A stretch of 64,000 bases of DNA from Ktedonobacter sp. SOSP1-85 (lineage in GTDB: Bacteria > Chloroflexota > Ktedonobacteria > Ktedonobacterales > Ktedonobacteraceae). The position numbers were made by a program, and so were the translations under genes. This document shows positions 26,039-35,330 of this stretch, in pieces. How positions within the stretch are numbered: the first letter of the stretch is position 1; every line of letters starts with the position of its first letter. Under the pieces are notes generated by a model. The model saw nothing but the letters and a program-made list of their open reading frames with translations, did no database searches and was not told the DNA's origin. The stretch lies in NCBI RefSeq assembly GCF_016587415.1, contig NZ_BNJI01000003.1, forward strand, positions 1,612,001 to 1,676,000. Reading direction: 5' to 3'.

Positions 26039-26587
26039 CTACCTTCCTTCAGATGGTAGTTCATAGGTGAGCGTGACAATGCCTGTCGAGAAGCTCTTGG
26101 CCGCGACAAATTTTAAGGTGGTGTTCAGGCCCTCTCGCAAGAACTGCCTCCCGTGACCCAGAACCAGCGGATGGACCGAGAGATCCAGCCCATCGAGCAA
26201 GTGATGCTTGAGCAGCGTTTCACCAAGAAGACCATGACCAAAGATGAGCAGATTGCCTCCTTCCTGCTGCTTGAGCCGACTCACCTCCGCGACCACATCG
26301 CCTCGAACCAGGGTCGAGTTGTTCCATGCGGCTGTTTCCAAAGTCGAGGAAAACACATACTTTGGGATCGTATTGAGCCTCTCTGCCCACGGGTGGGGGC
26401 TTCCGGGCCATATCTTTGCCCAACTCTCATAGGTACTGCGCCCCATTAAGATCGCTTCACCGGAGAGCAGAAGGCCCAATCCGTCCCTCAGATACGTCTT
26501 GTCCTGGTACGCAAAAAACTTCGAGAAGTCTGTTTCTGCGAAAACGCCGTCTACTGAGATCAGGGTAGATTCGATAATTTTGCGCAT
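26039..26587 (-). CDS. dihydrofolate reductase family protein (RibD C-terminal type)
   Basis: Protein of 182 residues of the RibD_C/DHFR-like fold. It starts MRKIIESTLISVDGVFAE and contains ILMGRSTYESWAKIW and NLLIFGHGLLGETLL, typical of the YwjB/YyaP-like group. These are NADPH-binding and mostly uncharacterised; true folate reductase activity is doubtful. It is followed by an SDR remnant. The 810 bases upstream (26588-27397) contain only decayed sequence. Confidence 0.85.
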   Translation of the reverse strand: MRKIIESTLISVDGVFAETDFSKFFAYQDKTYLRDGLGLLLSGEAILMGRSTYESWAKIWPGSPHPWAERLNTIPKYVFSSTLETAAWNNSTLVRGDVVAEVSRLKQQEGGNLLIFGHGLLGETLLKHHLLDGLDLSVHPLVLGHGRQFLREGLNTTLKFVAAKSFSTGIVTLTYELPSEGR

Positions 26588-26859
26588 AATCTGGTGTCCT
26601 TTCGACTTTCGCTTCCTTCATCCAGGCACCTCGCGCCTGGGTGAAGATGACGGTTTACTATGAGATCGATCATTTTTCACTTATAGGACGGCGAGTTGAT
26701 CCCAAACTCATCGCGAGAGCAGAAGGCAAATATGAGGAAAGAGGGCACGAGCGCTGTGGATCCAGCAAAAAGGCGAAAGAGGAGCAGAGGATCTTCCTCT
26801 GATTGAGAGTGATGACAAAGGGCACCGAAGAGGCCGCATCTCTCTTCAGCCCTGTGCCA

Positions 26860-26995
26860 CTTTATGCTTACAGAAACTCACGCTGCTTCGGACTCAAGGT
26901 GGTGAGGCATCGACCCATCCACGGCACCATCAAAACCTGTACCATCAGCACGATGGCGACCAGTGGTATGCCTACTTCTACACGTGAAAAAAATT
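26860..26995 (+). pseudogene. remnant of a TnpB-type nuclease gene
   Basis: One plus frame reads FGLKVVRHRPIHGTIKTCTI and an adjacent frame continues DQWYAYFYT. Together these recall the N-terminal beta-strand region of TnpB/OrfB (RHRP-x-G-x-KTVTI ... W-YA-F). Frameshifts and stops interrupt it, and no RuvC part follows. Confidence 0.4.
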
Positions 26996-26999
26996 CAAG

Positions 27000-27200
27000 A
27001 CCATTGAAAAGAGATCACGCTCTTAATGCCTGCTGGTCGTCCAAGAATGCGTTCGATGGCTTGTTCAATGGGAACACGTGCCCCAATCAGGGCACGCACG
27101 GCATTGGGCCAACGCTGGAAAAAGGTATTCAGGTCGGCAATCGCAGCATCAAAAGCTTGATGACGAGTTGCACGAGCACACGCATGCTATCATTTTGCAT
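27000..27200 (-). pseudogene. degenerate coding remnant, unknown
   Basis: On the minus strand a readable stretch gives FFQRWPNAVRALIGARVPIE, then QAIERILGRPAGIKSVISFQ, without a start or a continuous frame. I do not recognise the family. It belongs to the decayed interval between the DHFR-like gene and the P450. Confidence 0.3.
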
Positions 27201-27397
27201 GAGAAGAAAAGTGGTTGTGTTTGGCATCTCATTTTTTGCTCTACTCCTGAACCACATCACCTATCAGAATACTATTGATGTTGCTCACTTTGACAAATGG
27301 CGACAGTGATGCCTACAATCTGAACTGGTTGGTCAGAGAATGACAGTGGAATCAGCGTTTGACAAGTATGTGCAATGCAGCTTAGAAAGGTTGATAG

Positions 27398-28603
27398 ATG
27401 CAACAACCGCAAACTCATCGTGGAGCACGTGGCTTCGCCCCTTTTCGTGTGAATACGCTCACAGAAATCCTTCAAAGCTATGATTGGTTTGAGCAGATGC
27501 GGACCTTCAGTCCCGTCTATCAGGATGAGCAGACGCATCTCTGGCAGGTCTTTCGTTACGCAGATGTGCAGAAGGTGGCTACCGATTACCAGCACTTCTC
27601 CTCTGAGGCCGTGCCGGGCTTCTCGGAGGACTCCTTCCTGCGTGATACGGTTGTGGCGAAAGATCCCCCGGACCACCGCAAGCTGCGCAACCTGGTTAAC
27701 GTAGCCTTTACGCCCCGCGCGGTGTCGCGCCTGGATGGCCTGGTAGCACAAATTACGCAGGAGCTATTGGACGAGGCTCTGCCCCTGGGCAAGATGGACG
27801 TGGTCTCAGATATCGCCTTTCCTCTCCCGGCCAAAGTCATCGCGGAGATGCTGGGCGTGCCACGCGAGGACTGGGATATCTTTCGTCGCTGGGCTATCTC
27901 TGAGCCAACTGAGCAGGTGAACTCACGTGAGGAGGCGCTGCGCGCTCGCCAGGCAATGGGTCAGCAGATGTATGATTACTTTGTGGGGCTCCTGGCTGAG
28001 CGCAGGCGTTCACCGCGCGAAGATTTAATTACTTCCTTGAGTAGGGCCGAGATCGATGGCGAGCACTTGAGTGAGGATGAACTGGTGAACTTCTGCCTGC
28101 TCTTGCTGGCGGCTGGCCAGGAGACGACCAAGAACCTGATTGCTAACGCTATTCTCTGCTTTACCGAGAATCCCGAGGCGATGCAGCGCCTGATTGCGGA
28201 GCCAGCTTTGATGCCAGCGGCGATTGAAGAGGTTCTACGCTATCTCGCGCCAGTCTGGTTCCTCTTCCGTCGCACCACGACCGAGGTGGAGCTTGGTGGG
28301 CAGCGCATTCCTGCTAACTCTATCGTTCTGCCCTGGCTGGCCTCGGCCAACCGCGATCCAGAGCAGTTTCCTGATCCCAATCGCTTTGATATTCAACGCG
28401 AGCCCAACCGCCATCTTGGCTTCGGACACGGCATTCACTTCTGCATCGGTGCGCCCCTGGCCCGCCTGGAGGCCAGGATTGTCCTCCCGATGATGCTGAC
28501 CCAGTTGAAGAACATCCAGCGCGTCCCGGATTTTCCTATCACGGTGCGAGCTGGCGTCGTCTTTGTCATTCAGTCGCTACCCATCACCTTTGTAGCTTCA
28601 TGA
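27398..28603 (+). CDS. cytochrome P450
   Basis: Soluble bacterial class I P450 monooxygenase, 401 residues. The I-helix oxygen-activation motif LLAAGQETT is near residue 245, the ExxR pair in the K-helix (EEVLRYLAP), and the haem-binding loop FGHGIHFCIGAPLARLEA with the ligand Cys349. There is no membrane anchor. The DUF427 gene follows about 86 bases downstream; no ferredoxin or reductase partner is encoded in the window. The substrate is unknown; small aliphatic or terpenoid compounds are typical of such enzymes. Confidence 0.93.
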   Translation: MQQPQTHRGARGFAPFRVNTLTEILQSYDWFEQMRTFSPVYQDEQTHLWQVFRYADVQKVATDYQHFSSEAVPGFSEDSFLRDTVVAKDPPDHRKLRNLVNVAFTPRAVSRLDGLVAQITQELLDEALPLGKMDVVSDIAFPLPAKVIAEMLGVPREDWDIFRRWAISEPTEQVNSREEALRARQAMGQQMYDYFVGLLAERRRSPREDLITSLSRAEIDGEHLSEDELVNFCLLLLAAGQETTKNLIANAILCFTENPEAMQRLIAEPALMPAAIEEVLRYLAPVWFLFRRTTTEVELGGQRIPANSIVLPWLASANRDPEQFPDPNRFDIQREPNRHLGFGHGIHFCIGAPLARLEARIVLPMMLTQLKNIQRVPDFPITVRAGVVFVIQSLPITFVAS

Positions 28604-28689
28604 ATTACCCAGTTCCCTATCGTAGCATCGTCTATAGAGAAGGGACAACGTTTACGCACGGACCTCGTGCTAGAAAGTGTAGAGAGTTT

Positions 28690-28977
28690 ATGGTTAAGGC
28701 CACCTGGAATGGTGTCACGCTGGCGGAGAGCGATAAATGCGTCGTCGTGGAAGGGAATCAATATTTTCCCCTCGATGCTGTCAAGCGTGAATACTTGAAG
28801 GAGAGTGGTACGCATACAACTTGCCCCTGGAAGGGCGAGGCCAGCTATTACTCGGTCGAGGTAGATGGCAAGACGAATAAGGATGCTGCCTGGTACTATC
28901 CCACACCCAAGGATGCGGCTAAGCAGATCAAGGATCACGTCGCTTTTTGGCGTGGTGTCAATGTAAAGGTAGAGTAG
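28690..28977 (+). CDS. DUF427 domain protein
   Basis: Small protein of 95 residues, the usual length for the family. It opens MVKATWNGVTLAESD and contains the hallmark CPWKGEASYYSVEVDG and the ending VAFWRGVNVKVE. DUF427 proteins have a small beta-tent fold; their role is unknown. I chose the internal ATG at 28690 because family homology begins there; an upstream frame from 28600 adds 30 unrelated residues. Its stop codon abuts a perfect hairpin. Confidence 0.88.
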   Translation: MVKATWNGVTLAESDKCVVVEGNQYFPLDAVKREYLKESGTHTTCPWKGEASYYSVEVDGKTNKDAAWYYPTPKDAAKQIKDHVAFWRGVNVKVE

Positions 28978-29022
28978 AGAGTAATGCCGCCCTGGACTGC
29001 ATGTTCAGGGCGGCATTACTCT
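28978..29022. terminator. 17-bp perfect hairpin between convergent genes
   Basis: Arms AGAGTAATGCCGCCCTG (28978-28994) and complement (29006-29022). It starts one base after the DUF427 stop and ends four bases before the convergent FAA-hydrolase stop. Confidence 0.65.
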
Positions 29023-29025
29023 TCT

Positions 29026-29838
29026 CTATGCCACTGGATTATGCAGGGCTAAACTGCCAACCTGGATGTGTACCTGGTCGCCAGGTTGAAGCGAAAATTG
29101 GTCGGGAGGTACGATGCCAGTCCCAGTCATCAAGAAGGCACCGCGAGGGAAGGCTAACTCCTGTCCCAGATAACTGGCGAGTTCCTCAAGCGTGCGCTTC
29201 ATCTGTACGGTGCTTACCTCATCGTGGAAGATCAATGTGTTGTTGCGATAAATGGAGAGTGCGATGGGCAGAGAGCGCATTTGATCAGCGCTCGACAGCA
29301 AGATGCCTGGTCCAAGCCCGCATGAGCCGTTGTAGACCTTGGCCTGGGGCAGATAGAGCGGATTCTCACCCTCGATGCTGCGCGAGGACATGTCGTTGCC
29401 AGCACAGTAGCCGACAATCTCCATCTGGCTATTGAGGAGCAGCACCAGTTCTGGCTCCGGCACATTCCAGTCGCTATCGCGGCGAATGCGGAGTGGCTGC
29501 TGCTCGCCCTGAACGCGCCAGCCCGGGGCTTTGAAGAAGAGCTCTGGTCGTGTGGCGTCATAGACTTTCTCATAGACATCCCCTACTTCAGACTCAAGCT
29601 TGCGTGCCTCGCGACTGCGTAAATAGGTGACACCACTGGCCCAGACCTCCTGCTCTGACTCGATTGGTGCCAGCAGGTGTTCCTTCAGGTTTTCGCCAGT
29701 GGAGAGTCCCTCTAGAGTAGCGAGCATATCCTTCGCCGAGAGACTGAGTAAGGAGCTAAGGCTAAAGGTCTCGACGATGACGTGACCATCCCTGGCCCAG
29801 CGTATGCCCTGGGGGGTAAGGTGTCGCGTGAGATACAT
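29026..29838 (-). CDS. fumarylacetoacetate hydrolase family protein
   Basis: Protein of 270 residues with the FAH C-terminal fold. The segment EPELVLLLNSQMEIVGYCAG, followed by NDMSSRSIEGENPLYLPQAK, carries the acidic metal ligands, and LMTGTGIVPP lies near the end. Related enzymes hydrolyse acylpyruvates or dehydrate 2-keto-3-deoxy sugar acids. Beside GH3 and GH43 genes the sugar-acid role is attractive but only inferred. The ATG at 29838 follows GAGAGGAG. Confidence 0.87.
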   Translation of the reverse strand: MYLTRHLTPQGIRWARDGHVIVETFSLSSLLSLSAKDMLATLEGLSTGENLKEHLLAPIESEQEVWASGVTYLRSREARKLESEVGDVYEKVYDATRPELFFKAPGWRVQGEQQPLRIRRDSDWNVPEPELVLLLNSQMEIVGYCAGNDMSSRSIEGENPLYLPQAKVYNGSCGLGPGILLSSADQMRSLPIALSIYRNNTLIFHDEVSTVQMKRTLEELASYLGQELAFPRGAFLMTGTGIVPPDQFSLQPGDQVHIQVGSLALHNPVA

Positions 29839-29956
29839 AGTTGCGTCTCCTCTCTGCAAATATGTGTGTCTTTAAATGTTCTTTTGCTAAATTGACGTTT
29901 AAGTTCTTTCAGCCACTTGCAGAACAAGAGAAAAAAAGAATTTGGGGCTGGTTCGT

Positions 29957-29988
29957 GGGGCAGAGGCCATGCAAGCATGGCCCCTACA
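29957..29988. repeat. short palindromic repeat, variant
   Basis: GGCCATGCAAGCATGGCC (29965-29982) with CCTAC following. It is a diverged short form of the TGTAGGGTCCATGC palindrome family, placed just past the GH3 stop codon on the minus strand. Confidence 0.55.
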
Positions 29989-30005
29989 ACCTGCCAGGCG
30001 CTGTG

Positions 30006-32483
30006 TTATAGCCAGCGGCTGGTTTCGGTTAGCTCGAAGATGGTGGTGCCACGGATATCCTGGGAGGATGCGCCGACCAGGACCTCGAAGGTGCCAGCCT
30101 CGGCCACCCATTGATGCGCTTTGTCATCGAAGTAGGCCAGGGCTTCGCGCCCGATCTCCAGGGTGACAGTCTGCGTCTCGCCGGGGTTGAGATCGACCTT
30201 GGCGAAGGCCTTGAGCTCCTTCTCGGGACGGTGCAGGCTCGCCTTGATATCGCGCACATAGAGCTGCACGATCTCTTTACCGGCTCGCTCGCCTGTATTG
30301 GTGATGTCCAGCGAGACCTGGAGGCTGGCGTTGGCGCCTATCGCCCCGGCACTTGCCTTCAGTGGACCATAGGCGAAGCTGGTGTAAGAGAGGCCGTAGC
30401 CAAATGGGAAGAGGGGTGTGACCTTCTTTTTATCGTAATAGCGATAGCCAACGAAGAGTCCCTCGCCATAATGTACTTTCCCGTTCTCGCCGGGATAGTT
30501 GATATAGGCAGGGTTGTCCTCCAGGCGTACGGGGAAGGTCTGTGCCAGCTTGCCCGAGGGATTCACATCGCCAAAGAGGACATCAGCGATGGCGTTGCCG
30601 CACTCCTGACCCGGATACCAGGCCTGCACGACTGCCGCGACCTTCTCTAGCCAGGGCATGGCGTTGGGCGTACCCGCGTTGAGCACCACGATGGTATTGG
30701 GGTTGGCTTCCGCGACCCGCGCAATCAACTCATTCTGTTCGCCTGGCAGCTCCATAGCGGCACGGTCAAAGCCCTCGCTCTCCCACTCGCCATTTAAGCC
30801 CGCGAACACTAGCGCGATGTCGGCCTGAGCGGCCAGGGCGGCGGCTCGCCCAATCATGTCTTCGGGAAGTGGTGGCAGGCAGCCCAGACGTACGGCAGAC
30901 GCCATGGTGCTCGCGCTTTTGCCAAATTCAAGCACGAGATCATACGCCTGCCCCGCCTGCATCTCCATACGCTGTCGTACTTCGGTGCTCCCCATGCCAA
31001 AATAGCTGTCGCCGGGCGTCGGGCTGGTCCAATTATCAATGACTTCCTCTCCATCAATGAAGAGGCGGCTCAAACCCGCGCTGACGAGACTGAAGGTATA
31101 GGTACCGGTCGCCTGGGCCACGAAGCGCCCCGTAGCGCGCACGGCGAAGCGCTGGGGATCGATGCCCTCGGGCAGCGGGCCAAACCACATACGCTCGCTT
31201 GTCTCAAGCTGCTCTTGCTGGACAGGTGTGCCCTCCGGCGTTGCTGTGTTGAAATATGCTAGCGAGAAAGCATGCTCGGCCCCTTCCTCATTAACGAGGA
31301 ACTGAGTATCAAGGAGAGGTAGCAGCTTGTGGCTGGCGCAGCCCTGCTCGTAGCCAATCTCTATCCCCTCGCCCAGTTTGGCGAGGACGCCTTCGAAGGG
31401 CGAGACCCGGTAGTGTGGATTGACCTGGGCGCTCCCGCCGCCCATAATCTGGGCATCTTTGGCGTTTGGCCCGATAATAGCGATGGAGCGTAGCGTCTCG
31501 CGCTGGAGCGGTAGCGCATTCTGCTCATTCTTCAGCAGGACCATGCCCTCGGCGGCTGCCTTGCGAATCAGGGCGCGGTGCTCGGGCAGGTCAATCGCCT
31601 GCTCTGGCTCCTCCTCGGGCTGCGCGAACTTTCCGGTCTTCTCCAGCAAGTTTAGGAGCCGGAGGACGCTCTTATCGATGGTTTCTTCCGTGACTTCGCC
31701 ATCCTTGACGGCCTGGAGCAGTTTCTCGCCGCGCCACAGCCCGGGACCCGGCATCTCCAGGTCGAGGCCCGCGTTCACGGAGGCGGCGGTGCTCTTGACC
31801 GACATAAACCAGTCGGACATCACTACGCCATCAAAACCCCACTCATCGCGCAGGATGCTTTGCAGGAGTTCTGGATGCTCGCTGGCAGCGACACCATTGA
31901 CGAGGTTGTAGGAGGCCATGACGGCCCAGGTGTTGGCCTCACGAACGGCGGCCTCAAAGGGAGGAAGATAGATCTCGCGTAGCGTGCGCTCATCAACCTC
32001 GGTGCTGATGCTGTAGCGCTCGAACTCTGACTCGTTACCGGCATAGTGTTTGACGGTTGCGCCGACGCCCTGGCTCTGGATGCCGCGAATGTAGGCCACA
32101 GCCATCCTGGCTGTGAGGTAAGGGTCCTCGGAGAAGCTCTCAAAATTACGTCCGCCAATGGGAGTGCGGTGGATATTTACCGTGGGAGCCAGCAGGACGC
32201 GTGCTCCCTTGCTCTTTGTCTCCTGGGCCAGCGCCTGCCCAACGCGTTCGACAAGGGCGGTATCCCAGGTTGCCGCGAGATTGGCCCCGCAAGGGAAGCA
32301 GGCGGCGGTGACGCCTCCCTGCATGGAGCCACCCCGGGCGCCGTTAGGACCATCGCTCACTTTTAACGCGGGGATGCTCAGTCGATCATTGACAATGGTA
32401 TGCCACATATCGGCGCCAGCGAGCATGGCGACCTTCTCCTGGAGCGTCATTTGCTGAAGCAGGTTCTCTGTGGTCTCTGGCAT
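30006..32483 (-). CDS. GH3 beta-glucosidase with PA14 insert
   Basis: Glycoside hydrolase family 3 enzyme of 825 residues, probably removing terminal beta-linked glucose or xylose. The N-terminal barrel has KHYAGNESEF and the nucleophile Asp224 in GVVMSDW. The C-terminal domain contains GLNGEWESEGFDR, the likely acid/base region. A PA14 carbohydrate-binding module is inserted at about residues 400-540 (RFVAQATGTYTFSLVSAG), and a fibronectin-III-like domain closes the protein. There is no signal peptide, so it is cytoplasmic. It is divergent from the GH43 gene across a 168-base promoter region. Confidence 0.92.
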   Translation of the reverse strand: MPETTENLLQQMTLQEKVAMLAGADMWHTIVNDRLSIPALKVSDGPNGARGGSMQGGVTAACFPCGANLAATWDTALVERVGQALAQETKSKGARVLLAPTVNIHRTPIGGRNFESFSEDPYLTARMAVAYIRGIQSQGVGATVKHYAGNESEFERYSISTEVDERTLREIYLPPFEAAVREANTWAVMASYNLVNGVAASEHPELLQSILRDEWGFDGVVMSDWFMSVKSTAASVNAGLDLEMPGPGLWRGEKLLQAVKDGEVTEETIDKSVLRLLNLLEKTGKFAQPEEEPEQAIDLPEHRALIRKAAAEGMVLLKNEQNALPLQRETLRSIAIIGPNAKDAQIMGGGSAQVNPHYRVSPFEGVLAKLGEGIEIGYEQGCASHKLLPLLDTQFLVNEEGAEHAFSLAYFNTATPEGTPVQQEQLETSERMWFGPLPEGIDPQRFAVRATGRFVAQATGTYTFSLVSAGLSRLFIDGEEVIDNWTSPTPGDSYFGMGSTEVRQRMEMQAGQAYDLVLEFGKSASTMASAVRLGCLPPLPEDMIGRAAALAAQADIALVFAGLNGEWESEGFDRAAMELPGEQNELIARVAEANPNTIVVLNAGTPNAMPWLEKVAAVVQAWYPGQECGNAIADVLFGDVNPSGKLAQTFPVRLEDNPAYINYPGENGKVHYGEGLFVGYRYYDKKKVTPLFPFGYGLSYTSFAYGPLKASAGAIGANASLQVSLDITNTGERAGKEIVQLYVRDIKASLHRPEKELKAFAKVDLNPGETQTVTLEIGREALAYFDDKAHQWVAEAGTFEVLVGASSQDIRGTTIFELTETSRWL

Positions 32484-32651
32484 ATTTTTATCCCTTTCGA
32501 TAATATGTATAGATACTCGTATATTGTATCGCGTTTTGGCGCGGGTTTGTAGGTGGTAAGTGATATGAGGAAGGTTGTAAAGCTCCTCAAAAACCCCACT
32601 CGATGTATGCTACAATTAGCCAATAGAAGAAAAATTTAGAGGATACTATTT

Positions 32652-33620
32652 GTGGATATACACTATACCAATCCTGTCTGGCAGGGAGATATGCCAGATC
32701 CCTTCGTGCTGAAGTGGGAGGGCCAGTATTATGCCTTTGGCACCGGTGGTCAGAAACGCGAGGCGAACGGCAATATTTTTCCGGTCCTGCGCTCGAATGA
32801 CCTCGTGCACTGGCAGGCCTGTGGAGGCGCGCTGATACCGCCTCCCGCCGAGCTGGGAGACGACTTCTGGGCTCCAGAGGTTGCCTATGATGGAGGGAAA
32901 TTCTACCTCTATTACTCGATTGGCAAAGGGCTGCGCCACCAACTGCGCGTGGCGACGAGTGAGTCTCCTGTGGGGCCATATCAAGATACAGGTATGCCCC
33001 TGGTCGATCCGCGAATCCAACCTTTCTGTATTGATGCTCACCCTTTTCGTGACGACGACGGCCAGTGGTATCTCTTCTATGCTCGCGACTTTCTCGATAC
33101 CGAGCATGGCTATCACCAGGGGACCGCACTGGTCATGGATCGTTTAGCGACGATGACGCGCCTGGCTGGCGAGGAGACAACCGTCTTGCGCGCACGCCAT
33201 GACTGGACGCTCTTCGAGGCTCAGCGCTCTATGCCCCACTACGGTATCACTGCCGATTGGCACACCCTGGAGGGCCCCTGTGTACGCAAGCACGCTGGCC
33301 GCTACTACTGCTTCTATAGCGGCTCCAGCTTTATGACCGAGAACTACGGGGTAGATTACGCTATCAGCAGCAGCGTGCGCGGTCCCTATACGGGCGAGGG
33401 CAGCGAGGCGCGCGTGCTGCGTAGGGTGCAAGGAAAGGTACGTGGCCCTGGACATCACTCAATTGTGCTAGGTCCCGATGGACGGACGGAGTATATCGTG
33501 TATCACGCCTGGGATGCGCAGATGCAGGTGCGCCAGATGTGCATTGATCGCCTGCTGTGGACCTCCGAAGGCCCCCGCTGCGCTGGCCCCTCGGTTGATC
33601 TCCAGCAGATCGCGCTCTAA
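32652..33620 (+). CDS. GH43 family glycosidase
   Basis: Five-bladed beta-propeller glycosidase of 322 residues, likely an alpha-arabinofuranosidase, beta-xylosidase or endo-arabinanase. The catalytic base is in MPDPFVLKW, the pKa-modulating Asp in CIDAHPFRDD, and the probable acid Glu in DWHTLEGPCVRKH. The start is GTG 32652 after GAGG. There is no signal peptide. With the divergent GH3 gene it forms a cytoplasmic pair for side-chain sugars of plant polysaccharide fragments. Confidence 0.9.
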   Translation: MDIHYTNPVWQGDMPDPFVLKWEGQYYAFGTGGQKREANGNIFPVLRSNDLVHWQACGGALIPPPAELGDDFWAPEVAYDGGKFYLYYSIGKGLRHQLRVATSESPVGPYQDTGMPLVDPRIQPFCIDAHPFRDDDGQWYLFYARDFLDTEHGYHQGTALVMDRLATMTRLAGEETTVLRARHDWTLFEAQRSMPHYGITADWHTLEGPCVRKHAGRYYCFYSGSSFMTENYGVDYAISSSVRGPYTGEGSEARVLRRVQGKVRGPGHHSIVLGPDGRTEYIVYHAWDAQMQVRQMCIDRLLWTSEGPRCAGPSVDLQQIAL

Positions 33621-33644
33621 GCAGAAATAGGCTCTCAGGGGTAA

Positions 33645-33705
33645 GTATAAGGGATGGGTGTATGGCGCGGGCGATTCCTCCGCGCCACATACCCATCCCT
33701 TATAC
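33645..33705 (+). terminator. 26-bp near-perfect hairpin after GH43
   Basis: Arms 33645-33670 and 33680-33705; 15 bp at the base and 7 bp at the top pair exactly around a small mismatch. No U-tract follows. Confidence 0.6.
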
Positions 33706-33749
33706 CTACAGGCGAGCTTGCGAGCCGAGACGATAGAGGATGGATACTT

Positions 33750-34400
33750 TCATGGTTGATGGATAGCCACGCCCCGGGTCGGGAGCGAGCGTTCCTTTTG
33801 TTGCGACATGGCGGGAGTATCTTGTGTGGTAGTGGCTCTATGCTTTAGCGCGCGTTTGCTCTTTTTCTTGCCCGCAAGAATGCGGCGAGAGAGGAGGGGA
33901 GTTACCAGGAGAAAGCTGGCAACATAGATGCCCATAGCCCAGGTGACGTGCGTGTCGCTACCGGTCATGATGCCATGGACGCCCGCGAGCACGAAGATGG
34001 CCAGTGTGAGGACGTGCAGGCGCTTCCACCATGTATAACCAATGCGAGGGCGGAGCAAGGTGCTCAGGCCAATCGCCAGGCCAAGGTATAGGCCAATGAT
34101 CCCCAGGGCCATCCAGAGCGGGCGATAATGACTGGCGAATGGAAGCAAGATCTCGCGCCAGCCGAAGTGGGTAAAGGGATCGACCCACACGGCCGCGATA
34201 TGAATGCCCAGGAAGGTTGTGCTGAGTAACGTGAGAAAGTTATGTAGTTCACTATTGATCAAGCGCGGCCAGTGGGTGCGTGACTGCACCTGTGTAGAGA
34301 GCGCGAGTCCCACAAACACTGCCAGCGTGAGCAGTATATAGGAAGTGAAGCCTCCGGCCCGGGCGACGTCCCAGGTAATGTCTTGCCAGATGACGTTCAT
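33750..34400 (-). CDS. ferric reductase-like transmembrane protein
   Basis: Membrane protein of 216 residues with about six hydrophobic helices and the haem-ligand histidines expected for the FRD/YedZ-like family (SELHNFLTLLSTTFLGIHIA; WWKRLHVLTLAIFVLAGVHG). It probably carries electrons across the membrane through two b haems. Its ATG overlaps the stop of the apbE gene (ATGA), so translation is coupled. The basic C-terminal tail is cytoplasmic. It is last in the htrA - small membrane protein - apbE - FRD operon. Confidence 0.85.
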   Translation of the reverse strand: MNVIWQDITWDVARAGGFTSYILLTLAVFVGLALSTQVQSRTHWPRLINSELHNFLTLLSTTFLGIHIAAVWVDPFTHFGWREILLPFASHYRPLWMALGIIGLYLGLAIGLSTLLRPRIGYTWWKRLHVLTLAIFVLAGVHGIMTGSDTHVTWAMGIYVASFLLVTPLLSRRILAGKKKSKRALKHRATTTQDTPAMSQQKERSLPTRGVAIHQP

Positions 34401-35311
34401 TGTTCCTCACCCTTCATAAGTGCTTTGGGCCATGGCTCAATGGTCTCCCATGTCCCATCCTCGCGCACGAAGAGGCCCGCGATACGATGAGCGCGCAGGA
34501 AGGCTGCACCTTGCTCAACCCCAAGAATAAAGGCGACTTTGGCCGCGACCTCGGCCTGCTCGCAACGGTCGGCCGCGACGGTTACCGACCAGAGATCGTT
34601 CCAGGCGGGTAGACCCGTGTGTGGATGGAGCAGATGATGATAGCGTGTCTGGCCCTGCTGCCAATGACGGCGCGCGATGCCCGAGGTGGCAAGGGCGCCC
34701 GCCCGCAACGGAATGGTCCAGGACTCTTCGTGCCCAGGAATGGCAATCGGCCACTGGCTCTCCCCAGGAGGTAGTCCCAGCACCGCCAGGTCGCCACCTG
34801 CATTCACCAAAGCGTAGGAGATGCCCTCTCTCTGGAGAAGATGTAGCGCGGCATCAACCGCCATGCCTTTGGCGATCCCGCCAAAATCCAGCTTACAACC
34901 CAGGGGTATGGTGATACGCCGCTCGGCCCGGTCGACCTGGATCGCTCGCCAGCATCCCCCCGGAATCCCCCCTATCTCAGGTTTATCCTGCCGAGGCGCG
35001 ATAGCCTCAAAGGTGCGATCATATCCCAGGTGTATTAGCTGTTCCAACAAGGTTGGATCATAGAACCCCTCTGTCGCGTGGGCCGCTGTCAGGGCCGTCT
35101 CCAGCGTGTTTAAGAGCAGCTCGCTGACAATGGTAGGTACCCCTGGCTGCCGGTTCAGTTGGGAAAGCTCACTCTCGGGCAGGAAACGGCTTAGTGTGCT
35201 TTCCCAGACGTTGAAGAGCGCGCGCACCAGTTGTTCTCCCGCCTCTGCCTGTTCTATAGGCAGTAGGAGGGAGATGGTGGTTCCCATCGCCTTGAACTCG
35301 CGGCGTCCCAT
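34397..35311 (-). CDS. apbE: FAD:protein FMN transferase, ApbE
   Basis: Enzyme that attaches FMN covalently to a Thr/Ser of target flavoproteins. From ATG 35311 it has about 304 residues: MGTTISLLL near the start, the nucleotide-binding region DFGGIAKGMAVDAAL, and ALVNAGGDLAVLG. An upstream start at 35494 would add 61 proline-rich residues and overlap the preceding gene by 164 bases. I prefer 35311 because it lies 19 bases past that gene's stop and begins at the family homology. No lipobox is visible. Its substrate should be nearby; the small membrane protein upstream or an unlinked protein are candidates. Confidence 0.88.
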   Translation of the reverse strand: MGRREFKAMGTTISLLLPIEQAEAGEQLVRALFNVWESTLSRFLPESELSQLNRQPGVPTIVSELLLNTLETALTAAHATEGFYDPTLLEQLIHLGYDRTFEAIAPRQDKPEIGGIPGGCWRAIQVDRAERRITIPLGCKLDFGGIAKGMAVDAALHLLQREGISYALVNAGGDLAVLGLPPGESQWPIAIPGHEESWTIPLRAGALATSGIARRHWQQGQTRYHHLLHPHTGLPAWNDLWSVTVAADRCEQAEVAAKVAFILGVEQGAAFLRAHRIAGLFVREDGTWETIEPWPKALMKGEEQ

Positions 35312-35330
35312 ACCCAGAGGATCTCGATAG

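Noticed and set aside
26803..27309. 168-codon frame as an intact gene
   Set aside because: Only a short TnpB-like piece in it makes sense and that needs a frame change; the rest is low-quality sequence, so I list remnants instead.
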